Shown in pieces: positions 36,981-45,950 of a stretch of 64,000 nt of DNA. Source of the stretch: a candidate division WOR-3 bacterium (GTDB lineage Bacteria > Hydrothermota > Tepidihabitantia > Tepidihabitantales > Tepidihabitantaceae); NCBI GenBank assembly GCA_039801085.1, contig JBDRTY010000001.1, positions 695,538 through 759,537 of the forward strand, written 5' to 3'. Every line of letters begins with the position of its first letter. Position 1 is the stretch's first letter. The notes below the pieces were generated by a model. That model searched no databases, was not told the DNA's origin, and was given only the letters and a program-made list of their open reading frames with translations. Made by a program: the position numbers and the translations under genes.

Positions 36981-37008
36981 AATTTATTTGAATTCCTTCA
37001 AAAGTCAA
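36981..37008 (-). promoter_or_regulatory. Promoter of clpC-bamA
   Basis: On the minus strand TTGACT (37008-37003), a 16-nt spacer, TAAATT (36986-36981), then 10 nt to the ATG at 36970. No Shine-Dalgarno sequence is visible. Confidence 0.65.
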
Positions 37009-37063
37009 TCTATAAACTTCTGTATTTTTGACTCCTTTTTTGTTACTTAGGGTTCCCGTCTAA

Positions 37064-39639
37064 TTAAGGTGAAATTTTTATTACCCGAGTATTGGGAGAT
37101 TTAACACCCTTTATGATGTATATTCCCGTAGGGAGTTGTGGTAGATGCTAAATTGTCATTTTATCGGGCATTGTTGTCGTCTGAGATACGATTCTTCCAG
37201 TAATATCAAACATCTGCAACTCTTCAGATTGAGATGTTGTGATGAATAGTTCATTTTTAAACACCAGTGGATAAATATGCAGTTTATGGGATTCAATGGT
37301 AGGCAGGTTGGGTTTTTCTTCGATGCCGGTTCCAGTAATCAGCCAGTTGAGCATCAACTCCATCAGTTGAACCCGGGTGAGATAATCGGGGCGGGAAGGA
37401 GGACGATTAACCGCTTCAAAACCGAAACCGAGGAAGATAATTCTCCCCCCGTGAATAATTTGGCGTCTGATGCCAGCCCCTGTATTGCCGGCTGTGTCAT
37501 AAACCAGAAATTTGCTGGAGTTGAGCAGAGGGGAAATAACGTCTCTTGATGTTTGGTTATTAGCTCCGTTTCCTCCGGCAGTTGCGGTTCCCCTGATATA
37601 GCGGCCGATAGAATCGTTAGGCATACCCACAACCATAAAACCGCTCCAACCTGATGAGTCAAATCGGCAGCCGATGAACTCTTCTAAAAAACGCGTTTGG
37701 GTAAGTTCCTCGGCAATATTCTGTCCGGTAATGAGCAAATTACCCCCCTGTTCTCCAAACAGAATTAAGCTATCCTGATCTTGAGCAGGTATGGTCCGCG
37801 TTACAGCATTTCCTGAGAACCAGATAATTGTCCGCTGCTGAAGCCTCTCGGTTATGTGATAAGGGACCGGTCCGTTTCTTGGTATTGACCAGTAACACCA
37901 GCTGGTATTCAGACTGTCAAGGGTTGTGGTGTAATAAAAAGCCAGTGTATCAAGAGTGTCACTGTTTACGATCAGAACTTGAGCGGGGTTAGCCAATAAT
38001 ACAATATCTGTATCATGTGGAACTGCAAGACAAAAGTATCGCCGGTAATAAGGAACAGCCGGTTTGATTGTTAAGGTGAACAGGGAATCAATGAGGTTCA
38101 GGGAGAAGTTACCGGAGGAATCGGTTACACAGGAGTCCCATATCGTCGGGTGATTAAACAGGCGGGCGATAATTTGAGCGGTAACCGGCTGTGAACTAAC
38201 CGAATCCATTAGTATGCCGCTGACACGGCATTGTCGGTGGATTCTATGCGAAAAATAGGCAGTATCATTGTAAGGGTTATCGTCCCCGGATAAGGCGGCG
38301 ACGAGGGTGATTACTTGAGCAGTTTCGGGAATAGGCAGACGAAGATGTAAAGTATCGAGTTCCAGAAATGGTATCGGGTCGAGTATTACATAAGTGAAGA
38401 GTTGTCCGGAAACAAAGATCCTGAGGGTTTCAGTTGGTGATATGGTTCTACCGGTATTAGCAATTTGAATTGTCAGATTCAGTGTATCTCCCGGGAAGTA
38501 TATTGTGTTAGGTTCAGGAATGGTAAGGTCCAGCAGGCAAGGTCATGCACATAAACCGGGATAGTGCTGGGGTCCATACCCATAAAGTCCAAGTAGCTTG
38601 AAACCCAAGTGTGGTCTTGGGTAGATGGGTCCGTCCAAGTAGCGGGAATTCCTCCATCAGAATCTGTATCGAGCATAAGCAGGGTGTCGGTGATATAACG
38701 GTGCGCGATTAGACAGCTGGAAGAATGGTTGATTGCATTGGCAGCATGGTAGGCATTGGCAAGCCAGAGGTTATGGGAACAATTCCATGTTCCCTGAGGG
38801 TAGAAACTAGGAAGTGATTCGGAGAATGTGTTTACCCAGATTTTTCCAGAGAGAGTATCAAATCGACAATATGTCTGACAGACACCCCAGAAGGCGGTGG
38901 CGCCGGACATTGCCCAGCTCTGGTAACTGAGCCGACTGCGCGGTGCGGCTTCAATCCAGTTCTTTACCCTTATACCGCGGGCGAGTGCTGTGTCCAGCAG
39001 CTCTCGGTCATTAGAGAAGATAGCAAATTCATACGCCATGCCGGATGACTGAGTGATGACGAAATTCTCCAGATAGTTGGCAGGGTTCAACGGATTATTC
39101 AGATAAAATCGGCGACAGGAATCAGAGTAGTATTTGAAGCTGGAATCCTGGTATACCTGGCGGTAAAGCATTTCCATCCACATTCCCAGTCCGCAGTTCC
39201 AGACTGCATACCAGACATTGGCCGGATTTCCGCCATGCTCATAATAGGCAGGGTGGCGTAACAGGTAAATCCAGGCACGTTCGATGTTTTCTTGGTAATC
39301 ATTGCGTCCGGTAAGCTGATGCCACCGCGTCCAGATCCAGATGGCTTCCTGAGTGTTATCAGTTTCGATGATCGCGGGCAGATGCTCAGCTTCAATCACA
39401 CCACCATAATCAGTAGAAGTTGAATCTGTAACTTGGTAACGGGATACAAAATCACATACCCACCTTATTCGCTGAAGGTAGAAAAATCTCCTTGACAGAA
39501 TTTTGAGGCTATCATAATGATGATACAATACCGGATGCGGTCTTTTTTCGTAGCTATTTATATCCTCGTGGTTCCAGATTGTGCTGGCAGTTGCCAAAGA
39601 TAGTGCAAATATAGAACTGACAATCAGTCTGAGCGTCAC
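37064..39639 (-). pseudogene. Secreted alpha-toroid/GATase-like protein gene with a frameshift and an in-frame amber codon
   Basis: The gene begins at GTG 39639 with a signal peptide (MTLRLIVSS...LATAS) and a helical-toroid-like domain. That frame ends at 38479. Coding continues without interruption in the -1 frame from about 38535 (DLTIPEPNTIYFPGDTLNLT, a CARDB-like domain) to a GATase/ThuA-like domain (GGNLLITGQN, GGRIIFLGFG) and a sorting domain. That second frame meets TAG at 37148-37150, and the same frame continues HLPQLPTGIYIIKG...VIKISP to a TAA at 37064, exactly what a sorting domain should contain. So two lesions break one gene. No slippery heptamer is seen at the shift. Decay or assembly error are the choices. 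Confidence 0.8.
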
Positions 39640-39646
39640 TTACACG

Positions 39647-39674
39647 AAAATAATATATTTTGTTTTTAAGTCAA
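39647..39674 (-). promoter_or_regulatory. Leaderless promoter of the broken secreted-protein gene
   Basis: On the minus strand TTGACT (39674-39669), a 16-nt spacer, TATTTT (39652-39647), then 7 nt to the GTG at 39639. It is divergent from the promoter at 39705. Confidence 0.55.
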
Positions 39675-39704
39675 GATCAAAAATAGGCAAAGTACAGATT
39701 CTGC

Positions 39705-39732
39705 TTGACTTAATCAGAAATTTCATTATACT
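39705..39732 (+). promoter_or_regulatory. Promoter of the second propeller gene
   Basis: TTGACT (39705-39710), a 16-nt spacer, TATACT (39727-39732). The predicted start, near 39739, is the first base of the leader stem described next. Confidence 0.7.
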
Positions 39733-39738
39733 AAAATA

Positions 39739-39823
39739 CACTCGGTAATGGGGTGGCGCCGGGTTTGGAATGTGGAGTGCAGTGGCTTCAAGCCACGGGC
39801 ATTGGATTAAAAGTACCCGAGTG
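39739..39823 (+). promoter_or_regulatory. Structured 5' leader of unknown type
   Basis: CACTCGG (39739-39745) pairs perfectly with CCGAGTG (39817-39823) and can extend by two pairs past a bulged C. Inside are a GTGGC-TTCAA-GCCAC hairpin (39782-39796) and a surrounding helix AGTGC/GCATT (39776-39780 with 39799-39803). The closing stem ends 3 nt before the AAGGAGG site. It matches no riboswitch consensus I know. It may be a regulatory leader or a stabilising 5' structure. Confidence 0.45.
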
Positions 39824-39835
39824 AAAGGAGGCGAA

Positions 39836-42484
39836 ATGGCAGGCAAGGTAGGTGTAGTAATAAAAAACGGCGTATTCCTCGCCATTTTAGGCGTTAATTT
39901 CCTCCCTAGTTCAGCGTTTGCTCAAACTTGGAAAATTGGCGATAACAAATATCTTACTCGAATTTATTCCGTTCCAGTTTTCTTCAATTCGACCAAAGGA
40001 GAATCTCTCAAACTTATGTCCGACTCAGTCAAACGCTGCTATCCGGATGACAATACGTACTGGACAGGGTCTTTGGCAAAAAAGGGCAATCAGTATTCCA
40101 AATCATCCGGTACGGTAAGAGTAAGCAGTGAGCCATCCGGCGGATCTGACTGGTGGTATCAGGGCTGGTTCAAGTTCAACCTCTCTGCTATTCCCGACAG
40201 TTCAACAATTGATACCGTTGCATTAAACTTTTATTGTTCCAACCGTTCCTCCCAGATTCCCTATGCATATGTTCGCCTTCTGCCCGGTGATCCTGCTTCA
40301 GCCAGTGATCCAACCTTATGGACTTGGTTAACTACAGGTGCGATCGTAAGCCCAGCACGAAGTATTGATTTGAATTGGCAGACGCGCGGTTTGAATGCAA
40401 CTGGGAAGGCAGCGGTGGAATCCTGCCTTGGTCAGAACTGGATAGCATTCGGGTTGCATGAATTCACTTACCGCACCGGTGCTTGGGCGGAAGTAAAAGG
40501 TCATGGAAGCGGGGAAAATACTCCATATCTAGAGATTGCATATACCTTGCCCGCCCGATCAGATATATCGATGGAGGAGATTCTCGAACCTGGATTTGTA
40601 TTGCCAGTCGGAACGATAGTAACGCCTACCGGACGGTGGCGCAATCGTCAGCCTCACCCGGATAATTATTATGCCTGGTTTATTTTTATAAATCCTGCGG
40701 GGCAAAGAACAACTTTGCCCGCAATTCAGGTTTTGGGACAGCGCGGTGAGAGCGATACGGTGCTTTTCTTTACCCCGTTTCCTCTTAATGATACTGGTCT
40801 CTGGACGGTCAGGTGTTCTACTTATACTGAGAATGATATCGACCCGAACAATGATATCCGAGAGCGTTATTTCCGGGTCGTTCAGAATTCCGGAGGCAAC
40901 CGGTTTGACGTGGCAATTACGGAGATCACCTCGCCTGTCGGTGTGATTGATACCGGTACAGTTGTTGTACCAAGAGCCCGCTGGCGCAATCAGTCCGTTA
41001 ATCCCGCGACATTTTTTGCTTACTGTGCACTGATTAACCCTGAAGGGGTAAGGATATACACCAATTCGGTCCTGCTCAGTGATTTTCCACCATCGGCTGA
41101 TACAACCATTGAATTTACACCTTATAATGTCGGGTACCAGACAGGACAGTGGGCGGTTGTCTGTTCCACTGTGGCTCTGGGCGACACAAATCCAGATAAT
41201 GACTGGCGGTGGGGCAGTTTCAGTGTGGCTGCAGGCGGGGGGTCTCCGAAAGGCTGGCATGAAGTTTCGTCAGTCCCGCTACCTCCATCCAGCAAAGCAG
41301 TTAAAGATGGGGGGTGGCTGACTTACGACCAGGGCAGCGGTTTGTTCTTCATCGTCAAAGGAAATAAGACTGGTGATTTTTATTCCTATGATCCGGTAGC
41401 AGATACTTGGCGGGAACTGTGTCTATGGCCCGGCGGAATTGAAAATAAAGGACCGGCGAAAGGGGCAACTGGCGCGGCAGATGGCACAGGTCATGTTTTT
41501 GCAGTTAAGGGGAACAATACACTGGGATTTTGGTGCTATTATATCGACGGGGATTCTTGGCATCAGCTTCGTGATGTGCCGGCAGGACCTTCGGGAAAGA
41601 AAGTCAAGGGCGGTTCAGATATGGTGGTCATAAATCAGAGTGGAAATCAGTACGTGTATCTGCTGAAGGGTTATAAGAACGAGTTTTACCGTTATCACTG
41701 TAATGGCGACAGCTGGGAACAGTTGCCCGATGCACCACAGGCACTACATCCGAAATGGGACAAGGGTTCTTGGCTTGCATACGACGGTAACCGGTATATT
41801 TATGCCCATAAAGCCAAATATCACGAATTCTGGCGGTTTGATCTCTATACCGCCGCTTGGGATACCCATCGCCTTAAGGGTATGCCGTTTCTCAGTCGCA
41901 CCGGTAAAAATAAAAAGGCAAAGGATGGTTCAAGCGGTGCTTATTTGAACGGAGGCGTTTTTGCGTTAAAAGGTGGCAACACCTGTGAGTTTTACCGGTA
42001 TGAACCCGAGGGCGATACCTGGACTGAACTGGAGCCGATGCCGGAGGTGGGATCTGCAGGAAAGAGAAAAAGGGTTAAAGGTGGAGGAGATCTGGTGGCC
42101 GTTGGAGAAAATATCCTATATGCTCTCAAGGGTAACAAGACCCGTGAGTTGTGGTACTATTGCTATGTTCCCGAAGCAGAGGTGTCTAGGAATGGCGTTC
42201 AATCTGAAATTACGACGCCTGTCTTCACAGAAGAACGGTTCCGAATTTTCCCTAGTCCGGCGACAGAGGGTGTGCTTGTGCTTGAATTTGAGGATGGAAT
42301 GCGTCTCCCGCTTCCACTGAAGGGTGTGCTTTATGACAATGCGGGCAAGCTGGTCCAGACCTTTACAATCAATTCTCATAGTGTCAGTTTTAATTTTGCC
42401 CAATTACCTGCAGGGATTTACTGGGTGGCACTTGAAAACCGGTCCGGATCACGGTTCCTCCGGAAGATCATAATTGCTCGGTAG
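39836..42484 (+). CDS. Secreted kelch-like propeller protein with C-terminal sorting domain (paralog)
   Basis: The start is ATG 39836, behind AAAGGAGG and followed by a signal peptide (MAGKVGVV...SSAFAQ); an upstream in-frame ATG at 39770 lies inside the leader. The 882-residue product has a jelly-roll/DNRLRE-like domain (about 55-230), two CARDB-like domains (about 235-460), and a six-bladed kelch-like propeller (about 470-795). Blade motifs include VKGNKTGDFYSYDP and LKGGNTCEFYRYEP, separated by lysine-rich loops (GKNKKAKDGS, GKRKRVKGGGD). A sorting domain ends it (GVLYDNAGKLVQ...LPAGIYWVAL). It is a clear paralog of the gene at 18811 in the CARDB and propeller parts, with a different N-terminal domain: a modular surface protein. 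Confidence 0.88.
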   Translation: MAGKVGVVIKNGVFLAILGVNFLPSSAFAQTWKIGDNKYLTRIYSVPVFFNSTKGESLKLMSDSVKRCYPDDNTYWTGSLAKKGNQYSKSSGTVRVSSEPSGGSDWWYQGWFKFNLSAIPDSSTIDTVALNFYCSNRSSQIPYAYVRLLPGDPASASDPTLWTWLTTGAIVSPARSIDLNWQTRGLNATGKAAVESCLGQNWIAFGLHEFTYRTGAWAEVKGHGSGENTPYLEIAYTLPARSDISMEEILEPGFVLPVGTIVTPTGRWRNRQPHPDNYYAWFIFINPAGQRTTLPAIQVLGQRGESDTVLFFTPFPLNDTGLWTVRCSTYTENDIDPNNDIRERYFRVVQNSGGNRFDVAITEITSPVGVIDTGTVVVPRARWRNQSVNPATFFAYCALINPEGVRIYTNSVLLSDFPPSADTTIEFTPYNVGYQTGQWAVVCSTVALGDTNPDNDWRWGSFSVAAGGGSPKGWHEVSSVPLPPSSKAVKDGGWLTYDQGSGLFFIVKGNKTGDFYSYDPVADTWRELCLWPGGIENKGPAKGATGAADGTGHVFAVKGNNTLGFWCYYIDGDSWHQLRDVPAGPSGKKVKGGSDMVVINQSGNQYVYLLKGYKNEFYRYHCNGDSWEQLPDAPQALHPKWDKGSWLAYDGNRYIYAHKAKYHEFWRFDLYTAAWDTHRLKGMPFLSRTGKNKKAKDGSSGAYLNGGVFALKGGNTCEFYRYEPEGDTWTELEPMPEVGSAGKRKRVKGGGDLVAVGENILYALKGNKTRELWYYCYVPEAEVSRNGVQSEITTPVFTEERFRIFPSPATEGVLVLEFEDGMRLPLPLKGVLYDNAGKLVQTFTINSHSVSFNFAQLPAGIYWVALENRSGSRFLRKIIIAR

Positions 42485-42524
42485 GGTAGAATTATTCCGG
42501 ATTGATTGGGATCTAAATACTTAA

Positions 42525-42553
42525 TTGCCAAACAGGTAACTATGTGTTAAAAT
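42525..42553 (+). promoter_or_regulatory. Promoter of the TPR protein gene
   Basis: TTGCCA (42525-42530), a 17-nt spacer, TAAAAT (42548-42553), then 9 nt to the ATG at 42563, with no ribosome-binding site. Confidence 0.55.
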
Positions 42554-42562
42554 AACTCTGAT

Positions 42563-44533
42563 ATGTTTTTTTTCATTATTCTCATTTTGCTGATGGCAGT
42601 TGCGGTATTAACATTTTTGCTCATACGGTCGGAACGTAGAAATCGCAGATCTCAGTTGAAGACTGGACAGCTTGAGCAGGTTATTGAGCGGCTGATGCCG
42701 CTGGCATATTCCAGATATTATACTCGGCTGGGACAGCTTCAGCGGCGTTTAGGCATAGTCTTCATTGATCATCTGCCGATGACGAGGGATTCAGATGTAA
42801 AGAAGTTGTTCGAAACCGGTCTGAAGTTTGCGGAGCAGAATTACTGGGATCGGGCTTGTCAGATTTGGAACGAAGGAAAGGGGAAGGCACGGGAAGATGA
42901 ATTGGCAGCACTGCACTTTCTTTGTGCAGGATGCCTGGTTATGAAAGGACAGATGGTCCAAGCACGCGCAGATTTGGAACAGGCAGCTAGGATATTACGG
43001 CACACCGGTAATAAAAACGGTTTGGCTGCGGTGCTCTATCTTCTGGCAACATTTAACAGTGAAGAACAAAATCGGTCATTAGTCAAAAGGCAACTTGCTG
43101 AGGTAATTGCGCTTTGCCACAAGACAGGTGACGATGATCTGCGGGTTAAGGCGCTGGTTCGCCTGGCGGAAATATACCAACATGATGGTCTGGATGAGCA
43201 GGCAATTGATTGTCACCGACAGGCTTTGAGAGTGTTTGAGCTCAAAAGGAATTTCAGTGCTGCAAGTGGTCAATACCGGTCGATCGGAGACATTCATTTG
43301 GCAAGAGGGGAACTCGATAAAGCACGGGCGGCTTATGAAGACAGTCTGCATCTGGCAAGAGAGAGCCGCAGTCGAATGGCAGAGGCAGAAGGTCTTCTGG
43401 CGATTGGCATTGTCCATCGCCTGCAACGTGATTACAAGAGGGCAATTGATGTTTTTGACCGGGCGATGCATATTTTTCAGGACATCAATTATTTCAAGGG
43501 TCAGGCCCGAGTCTTGCACGAACTGGCGCTGGCACATGAGAAGTATAATGAACCTGATATCGCCCGGGAGTTTTTTGAACAGGCACTGACATTTGCCCGG
43601 AGACTAAGGGATACGAAATTAATCATTGACAATTTGTTAGGTTTGGGGATGAATGCAATACTGCAGTATCATTTGGAAGAGGCACAGAGGTTGATTGAGG
43701 AAGCGCAGGTTGCCGCAAACGAGTGCGGACGGACTCAGGAAGTCGTGCGGGTAAAAATTGTCCGTGCAAGATTTTTTATCGCCACTCGTAAATTTGAGCA
43801 GGCAGTACAGTTATTAAACGAAATCGTTGAACTGCCGGCGTCAGTGCTTGACCGCAAGCACAGGACAAGGGCATATCTGGAATTGATACGCGCACTAATA
43901 CGAAGTGGCAGAATTTCAGCGGCAGAAAGGGCATTGAAACAATTCTGGCATCTACTGAGAGGAATTCAAGATGAGGAGTTGACAGCAGATGGGTGGTTTG
44001 AAACCGGACTACTTAAATTTGTAAGCAAGGACACGGCCTCTGCCCGCCGGTATTTTGAGCAGGCATATATATTTCACCAGAAAGTGAATGCAAGTCGAGC
44101 GATGGCGATCGATTTGTTTTATCTGGGTAAGTTGATGTATCAAGAGCAGATGCCGACAGAAGCACAAATCCGGCTGACTGAAGCGTTACAGATTGCTAAA
44201 GAATCGAATGATATCAGTATTCAGGCTGAGATAATTACGCTTTTGGGAGATATCAAACACGGTCTGCATGATATCAGTGCAGTCAGTAATTATAGTCAGG
44301 CGCTGGAGCTCTACCGAACGATTGGCGATGAACAACAGCAGGCTCAAGTTCTGATGAAACTGGGCATGGTGTTCTACCAAGATGGTGTTTGGGATAAGGC
44401 AAGACCAAGCCTGGAACAGGCTTTAATGATTTTTCAACGGTTGAATGCCCGGGAAAATGCTGAGTCAGTTCTGTCACTGCTGAATAAGATGCCGGCAGAT
44501 GATATCGGTTTGAAGTTAGCAACCGGTTCCTAA
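42563..44533 (+). CDS. Membrane-anchored tetratricopeptide-repeat protein
   Basis: The 656-residue protein has an N-terminal membrane helix (MFFFIILILLMAVAVLTFLLI) and a short basic linker (RSERRNRR). Then come about twelve TPR-like helix pairs from residue ~75 to the end (for example ALVRLAEIYQHDGLDEQAIDCHRQAL and ARVLHELALAHEKYNEPDIAREFFEQAL). TPRs are protein-binding scaffolds. No enzymatic domain is seen. The helix and following charges suggest an N-terminal anchor in the inner membrane with a cytoplasmic superhelix. Partners are unknown; it lies between a surface-protein gene and a tRNA gene. Confidence 0.88.
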   Translation: MFFFIILILLMAVAVLTFLLIRSERRNRRSQLKTGQLEQVIERLMPLAYSRYYTRLGQLQRRLGIVFIDHLPMTRDSDVKKLFETGLKFAEQNYWDRACQIWNEGKGKAREDELAALHFLCAGCLVMKGQMVQARADLEQAARILRHTGNKNGLAAVLYLLATFNSEEQNRSLVKRQLAEVIALCHKTGDDDLRVKALVRLAEIYQHDGLDEQAIDCHRQALRVFELKRNFSAASGQYRSIGDIHLARGELDKARAAYEDSLHLARESRSRMAEAEGLLAIGIVHRLQRDYKRAIDVFDRAMHIFQDINYFKGQARVLHELALAHEKYNEPDIAREFFEQALTFARRLRDTKLIIDNLLGLGMNAILQYHLEEAQRLIEEAQVAANECGRTQEVVRVKIVRARFFIATRKFEQAVQLLNEIVELPASVLDRKHRTRAYLELIRALIRSGRISAAERALKQFWHLLRGIQDEELTADGWFETGLLKFVSKDTASARRYFEQAYIFHQKVNASRAMAIDLFYLGKLMYQEQMPTEAQIRLTEALQIAKESNDISIQAEIITLLGDIKHGLHDISAVSNYSQALELYRTIGDEQQQAQVLMKLGMVFYQDGVWDKARPSLEQALMIFQRLNARENAESVLSLLNKMPADDIGLKLATGS

Positions 44534-44534
44534 C

Positions 44535-44562
44535 TTGACTGATAAATTTCTATTGTTATGAT
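44535..44562 (+). promoter_or_regulatory. Promoter of tRNA-Val, tRNA begins 7 nt past the -10
   Basis: TTGACT (44535-44540), a 16-nt spacer, TATGAT (44557-44562), then 7 nt to base 44570, the first G of the tRNA. Confidence 0.75.
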
Positions 44563-44569
44563 TTTAAAA

Positions 44570-44643
44570 GGGCGATTAGCTCAGTTGGTTAGAGCGCTGG
44601 TCTCACATACCAGAGGTCACACGTTCGAATCGTGTATCGCCCA
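44570..44643 (+). tRNA. tRNA-Val, anticodon CAC
   Basis: A complete cloverleaf: acceptor GGGCGAT/ATCGCCC, D arm GCTC...GAGC, anticodon stem CTGGT/ACCAG with loop CTCACAT (CAC, reads GUG), T arm ACACG-TTCGAAT-CGTGT, discriminator A. CCA is not encoded. A T-rich run follows. The gene's 3' end is 3 bp from the end of the convergent HTH gene. Confidence 0.97.
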
Positions 44644-44645
44644 GT

Positions 44646-45026
44646 TTATTTTTTCTTACGGGGACGCCCCCGACCTCGAGGGATATTAAGTTCAATCCGA
44701 GTCAGCCGGATTGCTTCGCGAACATGGTATTCGCTTACCCCGTATTTCTTGGCAATTGCGATCAGTGGGGTTCCATTTTCGTGCATTTTCAACATAGCCA
44801 GTCGCTGTGCCTTTGAAACCGTCCGATGCCAGGCGACAATTCTCTTGCCTGGTTTGATCTTCATTCGCGGGACCAGCTGGCGGATTCTTTCGCGGGATAC
44901 TCCGATTGCCCGTGCCAGCTCCGCCTGAGTCATGGTAGCAACCTTTTTCCCCAGTTTTTCGATTTTCTGAATGGCGGTAAGGGGTTGATTCTTGGTCTGA
45001 GTTTGCGATGGTTTTGGTGCTTTCAT
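44646..45026 (-). CDS. Small DNA-binding protein with helix-turn-helix regions and AT-hook-like tail
   Basis: The 126-residue basic protein has two candidate HTH regions: TQAELARAIGVSRERIRQLVPRM (about 33-56) and GTPLIAIAKKYGVSEYHVREAIRL (about 85-108). It ends in an AT-hook-like PRGRGRPRKKK. GGGAGG lies 7 nt before the ATG. The combination suggests a transcription regulator or nucleoid-associated protein. Its last codons run up to the tRNA-Val gene, so the two transcripts converge with no spacer. Its regulon is unknown. Confidence 0.75.
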   Translation of the reverse strand: MKAPKPSQTQTKNQPLTAIQKIEKLGKKVATMTQAELARAIGVSRERIRQLVPRMKIKPGKRIVAWHRTVSKAQRLAMLKMHENGTPLIAIAKKYGVSEYHVREAIRLTRIELNIPRGRGRPRKKK

Positions 45027-45091
45027 TTTTTATCCTCCCTTTCTAATTCTTTTTACTGTCATTTTCATTAATTTCCCGGTAAAGCATTTAT

Positions 45092-45937
45092 CTATTGATT
45101 GGTAACAAGTTTGGTTACAAGCGGCGGTCTGCCAGAACATCTGGCGATCGCAAAAGCGACCCCGGATGTGAGTTCATTGGTTTCGACTGTGAACAAATTG
45201 ATGCCGGCAGGCAGTTCACCCGAAAACAGCTTCTTCTGTTGTCTGCCGGTCAGGTCGAAAATAGTGAGAATGGTATAAGCCGGAGCGTCCAGTTGTAACC
45301 TGATGGTGTGATATTTCGAGCCGGCAGGCAGGGCACTGATACTATACTGCAACGGAATATTACCATGCACCTCATTAAGGCCTCCGCTGCCGGCGACAAA
45401 TTCGGCGTCGTCAATATAGATTACACCTCCTGCCGGCCCCCCGGTAAAACCGTAAATCCGAAGTAGACAGCGGGCAAAAACAGCACTGTCGGGAGCAGTG
45501 TCGGTTTTACTCAGTTGCTGCCAGGTGTGAACTGCGGAGTCGGTATAAACCACCGATGTGCTTCTGATTGCTGAAGTATCCTGACGGCACCAAGTGATAA
45601 GAAGCCCACCACGAGCATTGACATCGTCATCATAGAACCAGGTTCTGAATGTGTAGACATTTGCGGGGATAATATTGACATACTGTCTCAGACCATAGTT
45701 ATTTCCCGTTCCTGTTACTAGGCGGGTTATTTTACAGGAATATGGCGATGAGTGAATTGTGCCTGATTCCTGTTCAATCTTTGCCTTGGTAGTATCTTCA
45801 ACTATCCAGCCGGATGGTTGTCGAGGGCTTTCCCAGTTACTGAAGTCGCCGTTGACCAGCAGATTGCCGGTGACAATATTGGTTGCCGTTATAGTAATGA
45901 CTGACAACTGCAAAAACTGCCGGAGAAGGAAATTCAT
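45092..45937 (-). CDS. Secreted carbohydrate-binding-like protein with C-terminal sorting domain
   Basis: The 281-residue protein has a signal peptide, then a jelly-roll like a carbohydrate-binding module (about 25-190): NLLVNGDFSNWESPRQPSGW, YTFRTWFYDDD, VIYIDDAEF. A sorting domain follows (LTIFDLTGRQQKKLFSGELPAGINLF). No catalytic residues are evident. It starts after AGAGAGG and lies 13 nt after rplU, an unusual place for a surface protein. The ligand is not known. Confidence 0.85.
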   Translation of the reverse strand: MNFLLRQFLQLSVITITATNIVTGNLLVNGDFSNWESPRQPSGWIVEDTTKAKIEQESGTIHSSPYSCKITRLVTGTGNNYGLRQYVNIIPANVYTFRTWFYDDDVNARGGLLITWCRQDTSAIRSTSVVYTDSAVHTWQQLSKTDTAPDSAVFARCLLRIYGFTGGPAGGVIYIDDAEFVAGSGGLNEVHGNIPLQYSISALPAGSKYHTIRLQLDAPAYTILTIFDLTGRQQKKLFSGELPAGINLFTVETNELTSGVAFAIARCSGRPPLVTKLVTNQ

Positions 45938-45950
45938 TTCGATCCTCTCT

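Noticed and set aside
38525-38545. Programmed -1 ribosomal frameshift in the broken secreted-protein gene
   Set aside because: No X XXY YYZ slippery site or downstream structure is visible; the region also has an independent amber codon.
39739-39823. A known riboswitch (cyclic di-GMP, cobalamin, SAM or THF class)
   Set aside because: The conserved core sequences of those classes are not present; only the stems are clear.
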